Shown here piece after piece: positions 34,381 through 46,743 of a stretch of 64,000 nt of DNA. This DNA comes from Amaurobius ferox. Its lineage: Eukaryota > Arthropoda > Arachnida > Araneae > Amaurobiidae. The notes under the pieces are model-generated. The model saw only the letters and a list, made by a program, of their open reading frames with translations. It searched no databases and was not told the origin of the DNA. The translations under genes and the position numbers were made by a program. The number at the start of each line of letters is the position of its first letter. Position 1 is the stretch's first letter. The stretch lies in contig OX578140.1 of the NCBI GenBank assembly GCA_951213105.1, positions 27,186,362 through 27,250,361 on the forward strand, in the 5' to 3' direction.

Positions 34381-35201
34381 TTTTACTTTCCCTGCAATAC
34401 ATGGTAATGTATAGGGGAAGTATTGGAATCATGTCGAAAATCGCAACTCGAGTTTTTGACGGATCTACACGTTTCGAGACCTCTAGAATACGAAAAAACT
34501 ATGTTTAGCGTGACGTCTATGTGTATGTCTGTGTGTGTGTCTGTGTGTCTGTGTGTCTGTCTGCCTGTGTGTCTGTCTGTGTATCTGTGTGTCTGTCTGT
34601 CTGTGCAGATATTGTATCCACGCTAAATAAAAAACTAATTGACCGAATTTCATAAAATTTCGTAGGTAAGTCACTTGTGGGCGAATCTGGTGCTGATTAG
34701 TTTTGGGTACGATTCGGCATACAAAAAACCCGCCCTTGTTTTGCGAAAAGGCCCGCAAAAGAGTGTATCCACTCTAGTCGAAAATCTAGTTAACCGTATT
34801 TCACAAAATTTAGTAGATAAGTCGCTTGTGGGTCACCCTTGTGCTGATTAGATTTTGGTCCGATTCGGAGAAAAATAACCTGCATTTTTTTGCAAAATGG
34901 GCAGCAAAAATTGACAGAATCTAAAATAAAAAACTACATATGCTGAAATATATCCATTAAATACGTGTTCTATACGTAATTTTTAACGAAGAAAAGAATA
35001 AGACCAACCCCATTACATTAGGGCTAGCCGTTCTCTAGATATTTTTGTTTTTTCGTTTTTTCTCTATGCCACCTTTAAAAATGAGTCCAGTTACCAAATG
35101 AGAACGAAAATTGAATTAATAGTGTATTAAATTTAATTAAAATAAAGAGAATGTGTATATAAGTCTGCAGGGAAAGTCATGTGCTGCACACATCAGATTT
35201 T
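34381..35201 (+). mobile_element. family A repeat, tandem unit 1 (GCA subtype)
   Basis: Complete unit. 5' ACTTTCCCTGCA (34385-34396), then ATACATGGTAATGTATAGGG, GTCGAAAATCGCAACTCGAG, GGATCTACACGTTTCGAGAC, a TCTG/TGTG tract (34520-34605), two similar body blocks (CCGAATTTCATAAAATTTCG; CGTATTTCACAAAATTTAGT), then GGGCTAGCCGTTCTCTAGAT. 3' TGCAGGGAAAGT (35166-35177) is the exact reverse complement of the 5' motif, followed by an ATGTG/CACAT stem and ATCAGATTTTTA. No protein. It is head-to-tail with the next unit. Confidence 0.88.
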
Positions 35202-35999
35202 TATTTTCCCCGCAATACATGGTAATGTATAGGGAAAGTATTGGAATCAAGTCGAAAATCGCAACTCGAGTTTTCGACGGATCTACACCTTTCGAGACCT
35301 CTAGAATACGGAAAAACTATTTTTAGCGTGACGTCTGTGTGTTTGTCTGTGTGTCTGTCTGTCTGTCTGTGTGTTTGTCTGTGTCTGTCTGTGTGTCTGT
35401 CTGTGCATATATTCTATCCACTTTAACTAAATAACTAATTGACCGAATTTTATAAAATTTGGTAGGTAATTCACTTGTGGGCGAATCTAGTGCTGATTAG
35501 TTTTGGGTACGATTTGGAATAAAAGAACCCGCCTTTTTTGCGAAATGGCCCGCAAAAGCTTGTATCCACTTTAGCTGGATATCTAATGAATTGAATTTCA
35601 CAAACTTTGGAAGATAATTCGCTTGTGGGGCACCCTGGTGCTGATTAGATTTTGGTATGATTCGGAAAAAAATAACCTGCATTTTTTTGCAAAATGGACA
35701 GCGAAAATCGACAAAATCTAAAGTAAAAAACTACGTATGCTTAAATATATCCATTAAATGCTTGTTTTATACGTAATTTTTAACGAATAAAAGAATAAAA
35801 CCAACCCCATTACACTAGGGCTAGCCGTTCTCGAGATATTTTCGTTTTTTCGTTTTTTCTCTATGCCACGTTTGAAAATGAGTCCAGTTACCTAATGGGA
35901 ACGAAAATTTAATTACTAGTGAATAAAATTTAATTAAGATAAAGATAATGTGTATATAAGTCTACAGGGAAAGACATGTGCTGCCCACATCAAATTTTT
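35202..35999 (+). mobile_element. family A repeat, tandem unit 2
   Basis: Starts directly at the end of unit 1 with ATTTTCCCCGCA (35203-35214) and keeps every block in order, including a TCTG tract at 35338-35405. It ends TACAGGGAAAGA, then CATGTGCTGCCCACAT and CAAATTTTTA. Both end motifs have one or two changes relative to unit 1. Confidence 0.88.
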
Positions 36000-36770
36000 A
36001 CTTTCCCTATAATACATGCTAATGTATAGGAAAAGTATTGGAATCATGTCGAAAATCGCAACTCGAGTTTTCGACGGATCTACACGTTTCGAGACCTCTA
36101 GAATACGAAAAAACTATTTTTAGCTTGACGTCTGTGTGTCTGTGTGAATGTGTGTCTGTGCAATGTATGTATACACTCTAACTCAAAAACTTATGGGCCG
36201 AATTTCATAAAATTTGGTATTTAAGTCACTTGGGTATGACCCTGCTGCTGATTAGCTTTTGGTATGATCCGTAAAAACAGAACCCGCTTTTTTCTTGCGA
36301 AATGGCCCGTAAAATTTCATGTATCCACTCTAGCTAAAATACGAATTGACTAAATTTCCTAAAATTTTGTAGATAAATTACTTGTATGATACTCTGGTGC
36401 TGATTAGATTTTGGTATTAATCGGAAAAGAACATCCTGCCTTTTTTTACGAAATGGCCCTCAAAAATCGCAAAAATCTAAAAAAAGCTACATATGTTCAA
36501 ATATATCAATGAAATACTTGTTTGCCGATGTGGTGGTCGAGCGGACATAGAGGCAGGCGTTTCCTCGTGATGGCTCGGCTGCCAGATTGCGGGTTCGAGT
36601 CCCGCCTGCGGGCATGGATGTTGTAATGTCTTATTTGTGTCAGAAGTCAGACTTCTACCTTCGGGTGAACTTTTTATTCCATTAAAATCAGATATCCTCG
36701 GCAGCAGAAAAATAGTTTTTACGTTATACTATGTGTCTTAGGGAAAGTATAATGCCATTTATATTGTGCC
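36000..36770 (+). mobile_element. family A repeat, tandem unit 3, with SINE insertion
   Basis: Begins ACTTTCCCTATA at 36000 and follows units 1 and 2 to about 36520 (GAAATACTTGTTT), where a Ser/Leu-type SINE is inserted. After the SINE, GTTTTTACGTTATAC and GTCTTAGGGAAAGTATAATG look like the shortened 3' end of the unit. The TG tract is much shorter than in units 1 and 2. Confidence 0.75.
36524..36715 (+). mobile_element. Ser/Leu-tRNA-type SINE in family A
   Basis: tRNA-like head GCCGATGTGGTGGTCGAGCG with a consensus A box (TGGTCGAGCGG, 36534-36544), a long variable arm and a perfect B box (GGTTCGAGTCC, 36592-36602). The body GCATGGATGTTGTAATGTC is shared with the start of the 13006-13239 body. 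Both boxes are intact, so the copy is relatively young. It is not a free tRNA: the acceptor end does not close into a proper stem and body sequence continues. Confidence 0.85.
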
Positions 36771-37063
36771 AAGTCATTTATTCCATTACATACTATTATG
36801 AATTTCTCTTTAGTCTATCCAATGAATTAAATTATCGACACTCAGTTATATCTTCGCATTAACCTTCATATTATACTTATTACCAGCTATCAACAAAACA
36901 TTTGCAAGGTGTTAGTTTAATGTATATATATTTTTTTTCAAACTTTTTGTATTCTCGTATTTTAATATGGTCTGAAGTCATTATTTTCATCGGCATTACC
37001 CCTTTTGTACACTGATTTCAGCATCAAACCTCCATTTAGAGATTGTTCTTATTAATGTATATT
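36771..37063. other. AT-rich non-coding DNA
   Basis: Nothing supported. Confidence 0.5.
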
Positions 37064-38690
37064 TCTTTCCTTATATACATAGTATAATGTATAAGGAAAT
37101 TATTGTGACATTGCCAAAAATTGGAATTCGAGTTTTCGACAGGAAAACACATTTCAAGCATCCCTGAACACGACTCAAACGTTTTGAGGTGATGTTTCTA
37201 TGTGTGCGTGTGTGCGTGTGTGCGTATGTGTGCCAGTGAGTCTGGAGACGATATCTCACGGAATTCGGCACAAAATTTGCAATCTGTGAATATTGCAAAT
37301 TTCTTGTTTTTAAACGCAATCGAATGTTCATAATCCCTTTACATTTTCGAGTGAAATTTTAAAATATCTTCAAAAAATCAAAATATTTGATAAATTTACG
37401 CAAATAGTTATTTCTTGTGTAATTTTTCAATAGAAAACGATTAACATAAGAATGGATCATACTCGAGATATTGCGTAATTTTCCAATAAATTTATCAAAA
37501 ATTCACATAGTAAAAAAGTTATTAATATTGTGAAATATAGTGACTTTTCGTAGCAAAATATCATGCGATAAATTTGGTGACATCATTCTCGTGGATCTAG
37601 CTCGTTGCATTCACGAAAAAAGGTGCTTTGGGTAATACTTTTGTATCTGAACACCAGTAGACATTTATCTGCAAGAATAGATTTTGTCGACGAATTTAGC
37701 GAAATGTCGCCAACTTGACTTTATAAATGGTACCAAATTAATAAAAATATCGCCAAATTGATAAAAATGACTCTAAATCAATGAAAATGACGACAGATTG
37801 ACTAAAATTCAATATATAGGAAAGATTATAAGAATCTACTATAAGAATAGCATATATTTTCGTCCGTAACGTTTGGCAACATGGTAGTGATGAATTTGTC
37901 GGAATATCTTCAACTTGCTGACAGTTTAAATGTTTGCCAAATTGACGAAGATGCTACCCAATTGATAAAAATTCGCCAATCTGATGAAACCGCTAAATCA
38001 AAAAATGACGACTAATTGATGCAAGTTCTATATCTTTGAAAGAGCATTAGAGTAGGCTATAAGAAGAACCCATTTTTCTGTCTGTCCGTCAGTCTATACC
38101 GCTAGGGGAGAAATTCAACGAGACGTCATCAACTTGCTAAAGTCACAAAAATGTTGCCAAATTGATAAAAATGTTGCCAAATGGGAAGTAAAGTTTCACA
38201 AATTCTTATTTCCGTCATTTGACGGGCATACCTTCTAGTATATAAGAATTTGTCTTTCCTCCGTTTGTCTATAACACTTGGTAATGCATTTGGCGAAATT
38301 GGGGAATAATCCAGCAAATATATGGCCAATTTTTCGATATGTCGCTCCAGATTGACGATAATAATAATTGCAAAAATGGCAATAAATTAATGAAAATTAC
38401 ACCGAATTCATGAATTAATTATTAAAATATTTTAATATACGGATTATATCGCTTATTGAGGATGCTATCAATATTGATAACTGTTTATTTAGAGTTGCGC
38501 GGATTTTAAGTTAATTGGGTACTTTGAAATAGTTTTACATGTTGTCATCCGGAAAATTGAAACTGTGCAATTTCACGTTAAAAACACAGAACCGTGGATC
38601 GCATACATTATTTTTTGACTGCAAAAGGAGTAAATTCATTGCATTATATACGGAAAGTCAGGTGTTGCCCACATCAGATGTCTTTTAGTT
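37064..38690 (+). mobile_element. family A repeat, expanded copy (TATA subtype)
   Basis: 5' CTTTCCTTATATACATA and TATAAGGAAATTATTGTGAC; 3' ATTATATACGGAAAGTCAGG followed by TGTTGCCCACATCAGATG. The end motifs pair with each other (one mismatch) as in copy 1 at 6200. The body is enlarged by about four degenerate units of about 190 bp (near 37676, 37855, 38070 and 38250) built on AATGTCGCCAACTTG, TTGCCAAATTGATAAAAATG, AATCAATGAAAATGACGAC and TCTACTATAAGAA. Copy 1 holds one such unit at 6870-7080. Internal tandem growth explains the 1.6-kb length. Confidence 0.75.
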
Positions 38691-40044
38691 ATTACAATGT
38701 TGGCAATGATGAAGCAGCTTTCTGAATCGTATCCGCCTAAATCCAGAAGGTTTTTGCAATACTTTAATAGAAAATAATAATTTTGGACAGATGTTTTAGG
38801 TAAAACTGCAAACATCTAAACATCATATCACAAACCGTCGACAGTCTACAACAGTCTACAAAGAGTAGCCAGGTGATTCGATACCATAGGCCACGAAATA
38901 GTCCTGATGGTTAGTGGTTTGTGATGATTGATGGTTAGAAGGCATAAATAGTTGCATAAATAGTTTGGATAAATAATTGGATAAATTGTCTAGATAAATA
39001 GTTTGCGGTCATAAGCGTCTGAAAATTCACCGAAGAATATTTGCTCAAATTTTCTAGGTTTTAAATTTGAAGTGAATAAAAAACTTGCACTGTGATACTT
39101 TTGACTTAATGTCATAACATTTTTCAGCGTTATACTTTAGTACAGAATGGGGATAAATTATTAGTAATAATGGGGATAAATTAATAGTAGATGAGAGATA
39201 AATTAATAGTAACATAAAGATAAAAAAAAATGTAGATTGTGCAATCCTCTAACAATTTGTCGGATTCACTGTCTCACTGTTTTTCTAGTATTAACGTTCA
39301 ATAAAAATTGTGAAACCAATCTACTAATAACTATCGGTTGAACAGTGGTTGTTGTACTATGTAGATCATATTTATGAAATTGCGACAATATTAACTTAAT
39401 TGCTTATATAATGCCGAACATATATTTTTAAATGCTATTATTTGGCAAATAATAACACGTTTACTTTAAACGTTACTTAAACTTACATCTTACATGCACA
39501 GAAAATTCACAGCTATATAAATAAGCGCTGCTTAGAAATATGCTATTTTTATCGACTTTTAGAACTGGCATCCATAATTTTTCAGAAAAACAAACAAATC
39601 AAAATGCCATCGTTAGTTTTTAAGCTACAAAGTAGTCTTCTACAATTTGCTTAAAATTTGCGATAAAGTATACTCATAATTGCAAATCCATGTTTATGTT
39701 TTAAACAAATTTATTTGTTTGACTCTGGTTAAAAAAGAAAAGAAATCACATTTATTATGAGTTTGCTGGCGTTGGATATAAAAAGAAATTCAGAGCATTA
39801 TCTCAATTCATTAATTCAACTACGCTTCGTTGATTTTATCACTACATAAAAATATATTTCTTGGAAAAGGAAACAAATTGCCCCCGAGTAAATAAGAGAA
39901 AATAAGGTAAGGCGTTCAAAAAAACATTCGAAAGATATGCGGATATTTGGTTAAATCCCTGATTGAAAACAAATACATATATCAGTCCTTTGGCCATTTG
40001 CAGAAACAGATTTAAATGAATAGACCATAGCTAAGTACTGAATT
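38691..40044. other. AT-rich non-coding DNA
   Basis: Short local direct repeats of ATAAATAGTT at 38945-39005 and of GGGGATAAATTA at 39150-39215. No gene supported. Confidence 0.5.
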
Positions 40045-40057
40045 AGCATTTATGTGT

Positions 40058-40346
40058 TGTTGTTGTTGAAACCCAGACCGTCCGACCTACAAGAAAGGTG
40101 TAAGGTAACTGTTTGGGCGGTCGGGAAGTGCCACCCAATTTAGACCGGAACCCAGTGGGGGAGGCATCCACAGGGACCGTACCCTCCTTCCCCTACCACC
40201 AACCTCTCGGAAGGACTTTCGGACCCACATGTTTAACGTGATCGTACTCCGCATGAACACGGCGGCAGTTTTGGCAGTGGCTGGAATCGAACCCGGGCCT
40301 ACCGAGTGCAACTCCAGCGCGCTAACCAATGGGCTACCGCGCCCCC
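40058..40346 (-). mobile_element. tRNA-derived SINE, full-length young copy
   Basis: Reference copy of the family. Flanked by a perfect 13-bp target duplication AGCATTTATGTGT (40045-40057 and 40347-40359). On the minus strand: tRNA head GGGGGCGCGGTAGCCCATTG with a consensus A box (TAGCCCATTGG, 40326-40336) and a perfect B box (GGTTCGATTCC, 40283-40293). The body follows (CCGCCGTGTTCATGCGGAGT, GGGTCCGAAAGTCCTTCCGA, CCCCCACTGGGTTCCGGTCT), then the tail GGTCGGACGGTCTGGGTTTC and an (AAC)n end. Both Pol III boxes are intact, so transcription competence is plausible. The short minus-strand frame across it is incidental. Confidence 0.95.
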
Positions 40347-40359
40347 AGCATTTATGTGT

Positions 40360-40849
40360 GTAAAGCTAAGTATATGTGATAAAATCAAAATGCATATTTA
40401 TGCACGCATGAAATACAAATTGTATATTTGTATATCATGACACATTTATGTAAAATTACCATGTACAGAAATTCAAAACACTTACTTCATCGGGACATTT
40501 GTTAAAGAGGTAATTCTCAATCTTGTATGAATACCGGTGTCCATAATTACCTTTACGTGTACAAAAATACTGATTTCTTGACAACAGTTAAATATAAATG
40601 AATGGCTTTTTTCGGTGATACATATCATTATACATAGCACATAAACGTGAACTGAAAAATAGAGTATGAGTGCAGACGATACAAAATTTATTATGAAACA
40701 AAATTGAGGTAATGTGAAACAAGGCGATTTTAGATAATTTATGAATAACTTGGAAACGAATGCAGATTTTTTATATTAATATAGAATGTGTTATCCCCTA
40801 ATTAGTATACACATATCACAACGCGATTCCATTTTTTCTATAAGGTGGT
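40360..40849. other. AT-rich non-coding DNA
   Basis: Nothing supported. Confidence 0.5.
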
Positions 40850-42054
40850 TCACTAGAGTTGGGGGAAATTTTGCCTGTCTCCAGGGCATTTTAATCTCTA
40901 GGGGGATAATTTTGCTTTGCAAAAGATCATCCGAGGGTGCCCTATAAGTTCTCAATCAGGTTTTAATCAGAGATTTGCCTGGCTAGTTTATTCGCTCAAT
41001 GTCTTTCAAGAAATTAATCAAATAAACTTACACGATGTAGACGCGCCTTATCATCCATAAAAGTAAAGTCAGATCCACATGCACCTTTATAAAGTGTAAA
41101 GCAGGGTTCTAAGACTCCATCTTGATTCTATCGTCAGACACATATCCTCTGTCGAGCATTTTGCAGGGGAGTGTGTCCATTGATCATTATGCCACCCCAT
41201 ATTATCAGATCTGAAATGTTGTAGCAGTCACATTCCCTAATAATGGTGAGAAGATTGCAAATTTCTGGCTGCCTTCGGTTGTAAATACTTGTTGAATCAG
41301 GAATCAGGGGTTAAACTAAACCTCAACACGTGACTGAAAAGAGTCTATTGTTGTTGACTTCAGCTGTGGTGTACTCTGCATCAAATATGGCAAGTCCTCT
41401 TATGTACTGACGTCAGTGAAACACATACCATTTGGTTTTCTGGCATTAATTACTTTCCCATTAAGCCTTCTGTATATAGTTTGTTGCGATACTAAAATTC
41501 CAGTGGCGTGTGCTAGTTTTGAACTCTGCTGCCTAACAGAAGAATCTATATTGTGGCGGGCAGTTGCGGAAATATACCGATTTTTAGAAGCAGTTATTCT
41601 TCTTCTACGGCCTTGTCCAGGCTTCCGAGCAACAATTCCAGATTTCGAAATTGTGTACAGAGGGCACAGAGTGTCTGACGGGAAACATTCAGCCATCTTG
41701 CCAGATCCATCAATGTCTACCCAGTCTCTAAACGACCGACAGCTCCTCACCACAAATATTCTTTTAAATAATGGTGTGGAGCCACACAAACTGTTTTGAG
41801 TCGATAAACTCCGGAACTAAATATCCTGAATTGCAGAAATTCACAGGCAAACATAATTCGTGGACAGCGTTTATACCACCTTTGGAGGACGTCGTTAGTA
41901 TTTACATATCAGAAACAGTTATATCAAACTGCTTTGTTTATCTGTAATTAGGTGAATTTGATCATTTCCTTGAAACTATGAAATCAAATTGGTTGTGTAT
42001 TTTATGAAATGTCATTTACTTTATGTATGTAAAAATTGTTTTGGACACCAGTGT
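40850..42054 (-). mobile_element. decayed Tc1-like transposon, one end preserved
   Basis: The minus strand starts with TACACTGGTGTCCAAAACAA at the TA-rich right edge (about 42035-42054), a Tc1-type terminal repeat. The transposase remnant is at 41400-41789, followed toward 40850 by broken DDE-domain sequence: WGGIMINGHTPL, then a FMDDNARVHRV-like string (second Asp region), then IIPLEIKMPWRQ. The left terminal repeat is not found near 40850. Non-autonomous in its present state. Confidence 0.85.
41400..41789 (-). pseudogene. Tc1-like transposase, N-terminal DNA-binding part
   Basis: Open frame of 129 codons. GRRRRITASKNRYISATARH and SSKLAHATGILVSQQTIYRR match the bipartite helix-turn-helix that binds Tc1-type terminal repeats, with the GRRR AT-hook-like linker between the halves. 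The frame ends soon after NARKPNGMCFT, where family members continue into the catalytic domain. In this copy the rest is broken by stops and shifts (41.4 to 40.85 kb), so the protein would bind DNA at most. Confidence 0.88.
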
Positions 42055-42212
42055 ATATAATTATATTGTATGCTTCTGAAACTTTTATATATTAATGTCA
42101 AGCATAATAAATATATAGATGTTCATTAATATTATGATGTATACACTGAAATATAGCTTAATATATAGTATTTAATACCAAATAGTTTTCATGGTCCCTA
42201 AAATGGAAGCTG

Positions 42213-42412
42213 CTTGCTGGCTTAGCGATTAGAGCGGAACGATTGACATAGGACGTTCATCTCCAGTGATTACTGAATCTCTATCAAGGTAACTTCTTCT
42301 TTTTACCTTTTCTATTTTTGCAAATTTTTCATCTATATTATTTAAAATTTTACCAAGCAGTTACTCGAGTCGATTGGATGAGTCGGACGGTCTGGGTCTT
42401 CAACACTACACA
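42213..42412 (+). mobile_element. degenerate tRNA-derived SINE
   Basis: Head-like TTGCTGGCTTAGCGATTAGA is followed by sequence too diverged to place. The SINE tail GAGTCGGACGGTCTGGGTCT plus TCAACA is at 42379-42406. The body in between is AT-rich and may include foreign sequence. The tail is certain; the rest is tentative. Confidence 0.5.
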
Positions 42413-43739
42413 TTTCATTTTTATAAGTAAACGTTGACATAATTATGCCCAGATTTTAAAAAGGTCGTTGTATTTAACAGTTTTTCAATCGATTTCTCTG
42501 GTGGTTTATTTGTAGGAAAACAGTTGGGAAATAATGTCCATCTGTCATGGTGCATGTGTAAAGGGGTGAGAAAGACATTTACTTTGGCTGCAGTTCTCAT
42601 TGGAATGCTAATTAAAATATGATAGATTTGTCCGTATTTGCCTTTACCCCTCTCTGCTAATAAATGATTAGCTGTATATTTAGTCACAAAGAAAAGTAAA
42701 GCAATAAGATGTTGGCTGGTGCTGCTATGTATGATAAACGTAATAATATTATATGCAATGTGATAATATACATGTTGATTATAATTGAAGTTGATAATTT
42801 AAACCAAAGAGAAAACTACTGGACGTAGAGCTTTCAAACTTGGTTATGTAATAAAGGAAATCATGTGGTTTTAGTTTCTGCATTAAAACTTATTTTTTTG
42901 AAAGATCACCACCAGCTGCAAGATGGCAGTATTGATTTTATAAAATTTTAGAGTTAACACTTAGGTTAACAACTGCTCAAAGTGATCAAACATTTTCTAA
43001 AATATTTCTAAAACATATCTCAATAATTTTCTAAAACATGTTGAAAGCGAAGTATAGCGTTTTCTATAGTTGCTCATAGCATGCCATGTTGGAATGTCGT
43101 TGGTGCCATGTGACCGTTTATGCCATCTTTGAGCTCCGATAAATTTGTGATGCTATCAGGGTAAAATATGATGTTAATATAACCTTAAAGCCAAAACTTC
43201 CATTGATTCAGATTTGATGATCAAGGTGCCCAATCTGCAGAAAACCTTTTACCTATAACTCAGTTACCTGTAAAATTTTATTACAAAATGCACATAACAC
43301 CTATTCCGATATGCGGTTGCAGAATACTTAAATACCTATATCATTGCCCACATTGATTCGCGACTGGCAAATAGCACTGTATAAGAAAATAATTCTTATG
43401 ATTTCTGCGTAGAGTGTATTTTAGTCTTTTGATGGAGACTTTACAGACTAATAGTTTTTATATCAAGAACTAAATTCTAATTGTACTTGTGATATATTAC
43501 AAAATTTTGAAGCTCCAGTCTAGTGGTTTTCATTTTAGATGAGCTCAAAATGTGACCTTTGATTATGAGCACTCTGTACATTTTGTATAGAATAAATAAT
43601 TAACTATTTGCGTTTGCGCATCTATTTTATAATCAAAATTGTGCTAATTCGTAGTGGTTATTAAATTTTAGTATACCTAGTGACATCTATATAACCTTCA
43701 GTTACGATTTCCTCAGTTGTGTTATAATTTATAATTGAT
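42413..43739. other. AT-rich non-coding DNA
   Basis: A minus-strand 88-codon frame (42421-42687) has no recognised domain. Nothing else supported. Confidence 0.45.
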
Positions 43740-44205
43740 TTTATGTTAACAGCTTCTGACTAGTTAGGCTATGTAGATGGAGACTAATCGCCGTCCCAAT
43801 TAACAGTCTGCGGTCTGCACAGCAACAGGATAATTTTCGCATCGTGGGGAATATAGTTAGTTTGGTGTGGTCTGACCTAAAATTCCTTTGAAGTCATGGT
43901 AGAAGTAGAGTCTAAGTCAAGTTGGTGCACTTGATAGATGAACTGGAAGTTGGTAGTTGAGTCGCTGGGCGAGTGCGAAGAATGGAAAATGCACGTCTGT
44001 GGAGCAGGTCACTAGCATTGATACACCTATGATCGTGAAGATCTAGCATTACTAATTAGCCAGAGCAAAATTTAGATGTCATAAGAAGGAGTTGGGTAAG
44101 CATCGACGATTTATATATATTCCACTGATTACGTAAATAAAGTTATATCACCAGGCCCGGTCACAGTTCACTATCGATTATATGCTTGCTAAATCACGTG
44201 AATGT
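43740..44205. other. GC-richer segment, possible LTR or exon-poor transcript
   Basis: Composition rises clearly (CAGTCTGCGGTCTGCACAGC, GAGTCGCTGGGCGAGTGCGA, CACCAGGCCCGGTCACA). It starts near TGTTAACAGC and ends near GGTCACA, so TG...CA limits are conceivable. ATAAAG occurs near the end (44137). There is no frame and no target duplication that I can confirm. Confidence 0.25.
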
Positions 44206-45889
44206 GCATTACTGGCTGCTTTAGTATATGTGCATATTTATTTAAACATCAAGCTGCTGTATTATTCTTGAGCGCACAGAAAATCTGTTAAGGTAACTTA
44301 CTGCATCAGTGCGTTATTGCTCCTACGCCGTAAGATCCATTTGTACCAATTACTACAGCGTTAGGAATTATGTCACTTTAATCAGCACATCTTGGATTTA
44401 CACAACAAAGGGCTCTAACCTTTATAATGACGTCCAATCGTAGTAGCGTGAACTATTCCATCTATGTGAAAGGCACGGCCTTTACAACTTTAAATTACAA
44501 ATGATGCATTCACATCTCTATAACATGATAACGAATGAGAATACCCTGTAAAAAACTATATTCCTAATATTTCTACAAGTAAATTATTTTGTTATGTCCA
44601 CTTTATACATGGTTCAGTGTCAAGTAAACAATTTGTCTAATTAAACAGGCATGCATTTATCTAGCACATAAAATAATGATTACGATTAATGCCTTTCAGG
44701 AGCGAAAGAACATGCGGAAACAGATAAGCTTTGCATTCATTTCAATATGTCATAGTAATTCCCTAAATCATTTATGCCTTTCAGTGTATAACATTATCAG
44801 TGGAACCTAATAGATTTCCCTTTATTTCTTGTCACTTACTCTCTTTTCATCCTTATTGCTTTCAATTTATTTCGAAAGAAATGAATGAAAAAAAGTGTTA
44901 CCCTACTTATTTTTGATATATGGCTGACCCATTGAAGCATTCAGTATCGAAATTCTTGTATCTATTGATGAAAAATCGATTTTACTATATCTATGGACCG
45001 CAAAAGAGCTTTAAGATCTACTAAGGATTATCGATAAAGGAACAGATCCATTTGAACTTGGTTTTTAGTACGTATGCATCTGCGCATTTTAAATTTACTA
45101 TTTTTTTGCCATGAAACACATATTTTTAGCTAACTTTGCTCTTTTTCGTACAAGTAACAAACTTAAAATGTTTAAATTTTGAAAGTTTAAAGAAAAACAA
45201 TAGTTTGCCTTTTTGTAAAATAATAAAATGTTGAATAATTTTAGGATACATGAAGACTTATAATGCAATAGACCACGGTTTATGGAGATTGACATTCAAA
45301 TGACTGACAAGTAAAATATATAAAATGTGATCCTATAAAAGTGTTTAGGTGAACAAATAAACATCATTCTTTAAGATAAAAGAGTAAACGCGACACATGC
45401 CAATCGAGAAAAAAATGGAAATTTATGACAACGAAAGCATTACACATTTGAATTAGTATGAAAATTTTTGCACCACTAGAAGTTAGAAATTTCACACAAA
45501 AATATATAGGAGTAATTGAACAGTATTGCGAATTGAATGTGAATGTTAAATAATCTCTCAAATACTGTGAAAAATGCTGTGAATACGCAAAATGAGAAAA
45601 ATATGCAAATAATAGTGAAATATACTATGTTAAGGCAACCGATTCTGGAAATTAGAAAATTTCATATGGAAAGTGATAGATAACAGAGTTGTTAAATGAG
45701 TAGAGAAAGATATAAATTAAACTGAAGTTAAAAATAAAAGCATATAATTATAATATAGTTCCATGGGAAAAAATGTAAGGTATAGTCATCATAACTGTCA
45801 TACTGAAAACAATGTGACATTATGAGAGATCAAATGCAGACGAAAAATAATTGCCGTACATGTTTAACAGTTAAATGTGTTAGATGTTA
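44206..45889. other. AT-rich non-coding DNA
   Basis: Nothing supported. Confidence 0.5.
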
Positions 45890-46743
45890 TTTGAATAAAA
45901 TATCTAATTCGGTTAATAATAAACTTTGTGGGTACATTCATTAAAATAATAATTTAAATAAAGTATTCTTTTTTTGAATTTACTAAATCACTTTATTACA
46001 TTTGAACATATTCTTCTTCTAATATACTTTTTGAGTAAGTTAAAATCAGTTTTTGAGATATTAGTTTAACTGTATTGACTTTTGAAGATAATATTGACTC
46101 TTTAGTCACGTTTAGGTTATTTTTCTGCATTTTCTCCTTATAACATGTAAACATGCTTACCGTGATGCAATTGTCCTGTTTTTTTTTTCTGGTGATACGA
46201 CCACTGAGAATTTCTTATAATTTCTGGGATCTGCCGTCGTTTAGTTACTGGACACTGGCACTGTGTTATTTTGTGGTGAAAATATCTTCATTTAAAATTT
46301 TAAATGTAGACAAAAATGCGTTGCCCTTCTTATTGAACAGTCAGATCAGCTGGATATTAATAGAATAAAATATCTACTGGGATTCATAATAAGTTTTGGG
46401 TACATTCATTCATAAAATACTTAAAACAAAATATGTAGTTGTTATGTGGAAATACTAAAACACTATATCACATTTGAACATTTTCTTCTACTAAAGTACA
46501 TTTTGTGTATGCGAAAATCAACTTTTTTTGTCATTTTTAACTGTGAACATAAAATGTTCACAGTTTAAAATGACAGACTTTTCTAAAAGGTAATGATATT
46601 TTGAGTCACGTTTAGGTTGTTTTTATAAATTTCCTCCTCGGAACATGTGAGCATGCTGGTCCATACGCAGTTATCTCTGTTTTTTCTGATGATGAAAATC
46701 ATCGCAAATGTTTTTGTAATTTCTCAAAGGAACTGCCGTTCTT
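45890..46743 (+). repeat. tandem duplication, about 0.47-kb units
   Basis: Unit 1 (about 45890-46365) and unit 2 (about 46366-46743) share AAAATATCTA, GGGTACATTCATT, TTACATTTGAACATATTCTT, AGTCACGTTTAGGTT, AACATGTAAACATGC and CTGGTGATACGA-type blocks in order. The 71-codon frame in unit 1 is broken in unit 2. Confidence 0.75.

Noticed and set aside
34423..35426. Two similar small frames starting MES.RKSQLEF.TDLH
   Set aside because: Their similarity comes from family A copies in tandem. The frame runs into the TCTG tract and is not kept in other copies.
36524..36620. Free tRNA-Ser or tRNA-Leu gene
   Set aside because: The A and B boxes are good, but the acceptor stem does not close and the sequence continues into a repeat body shared with another locus.
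40087..40329. 80-codon minus-strand frame also found at 47187-47450
   Set aside because: The shared peptide arises from the shared SINE body. It begins in the tRNA-derived head and has no start or splice support.
41416..41799. Plus-strand 127-codon frame
   Set aside because: It is the antisense of the Tc1-like transposase N-terminus on the minus strand.
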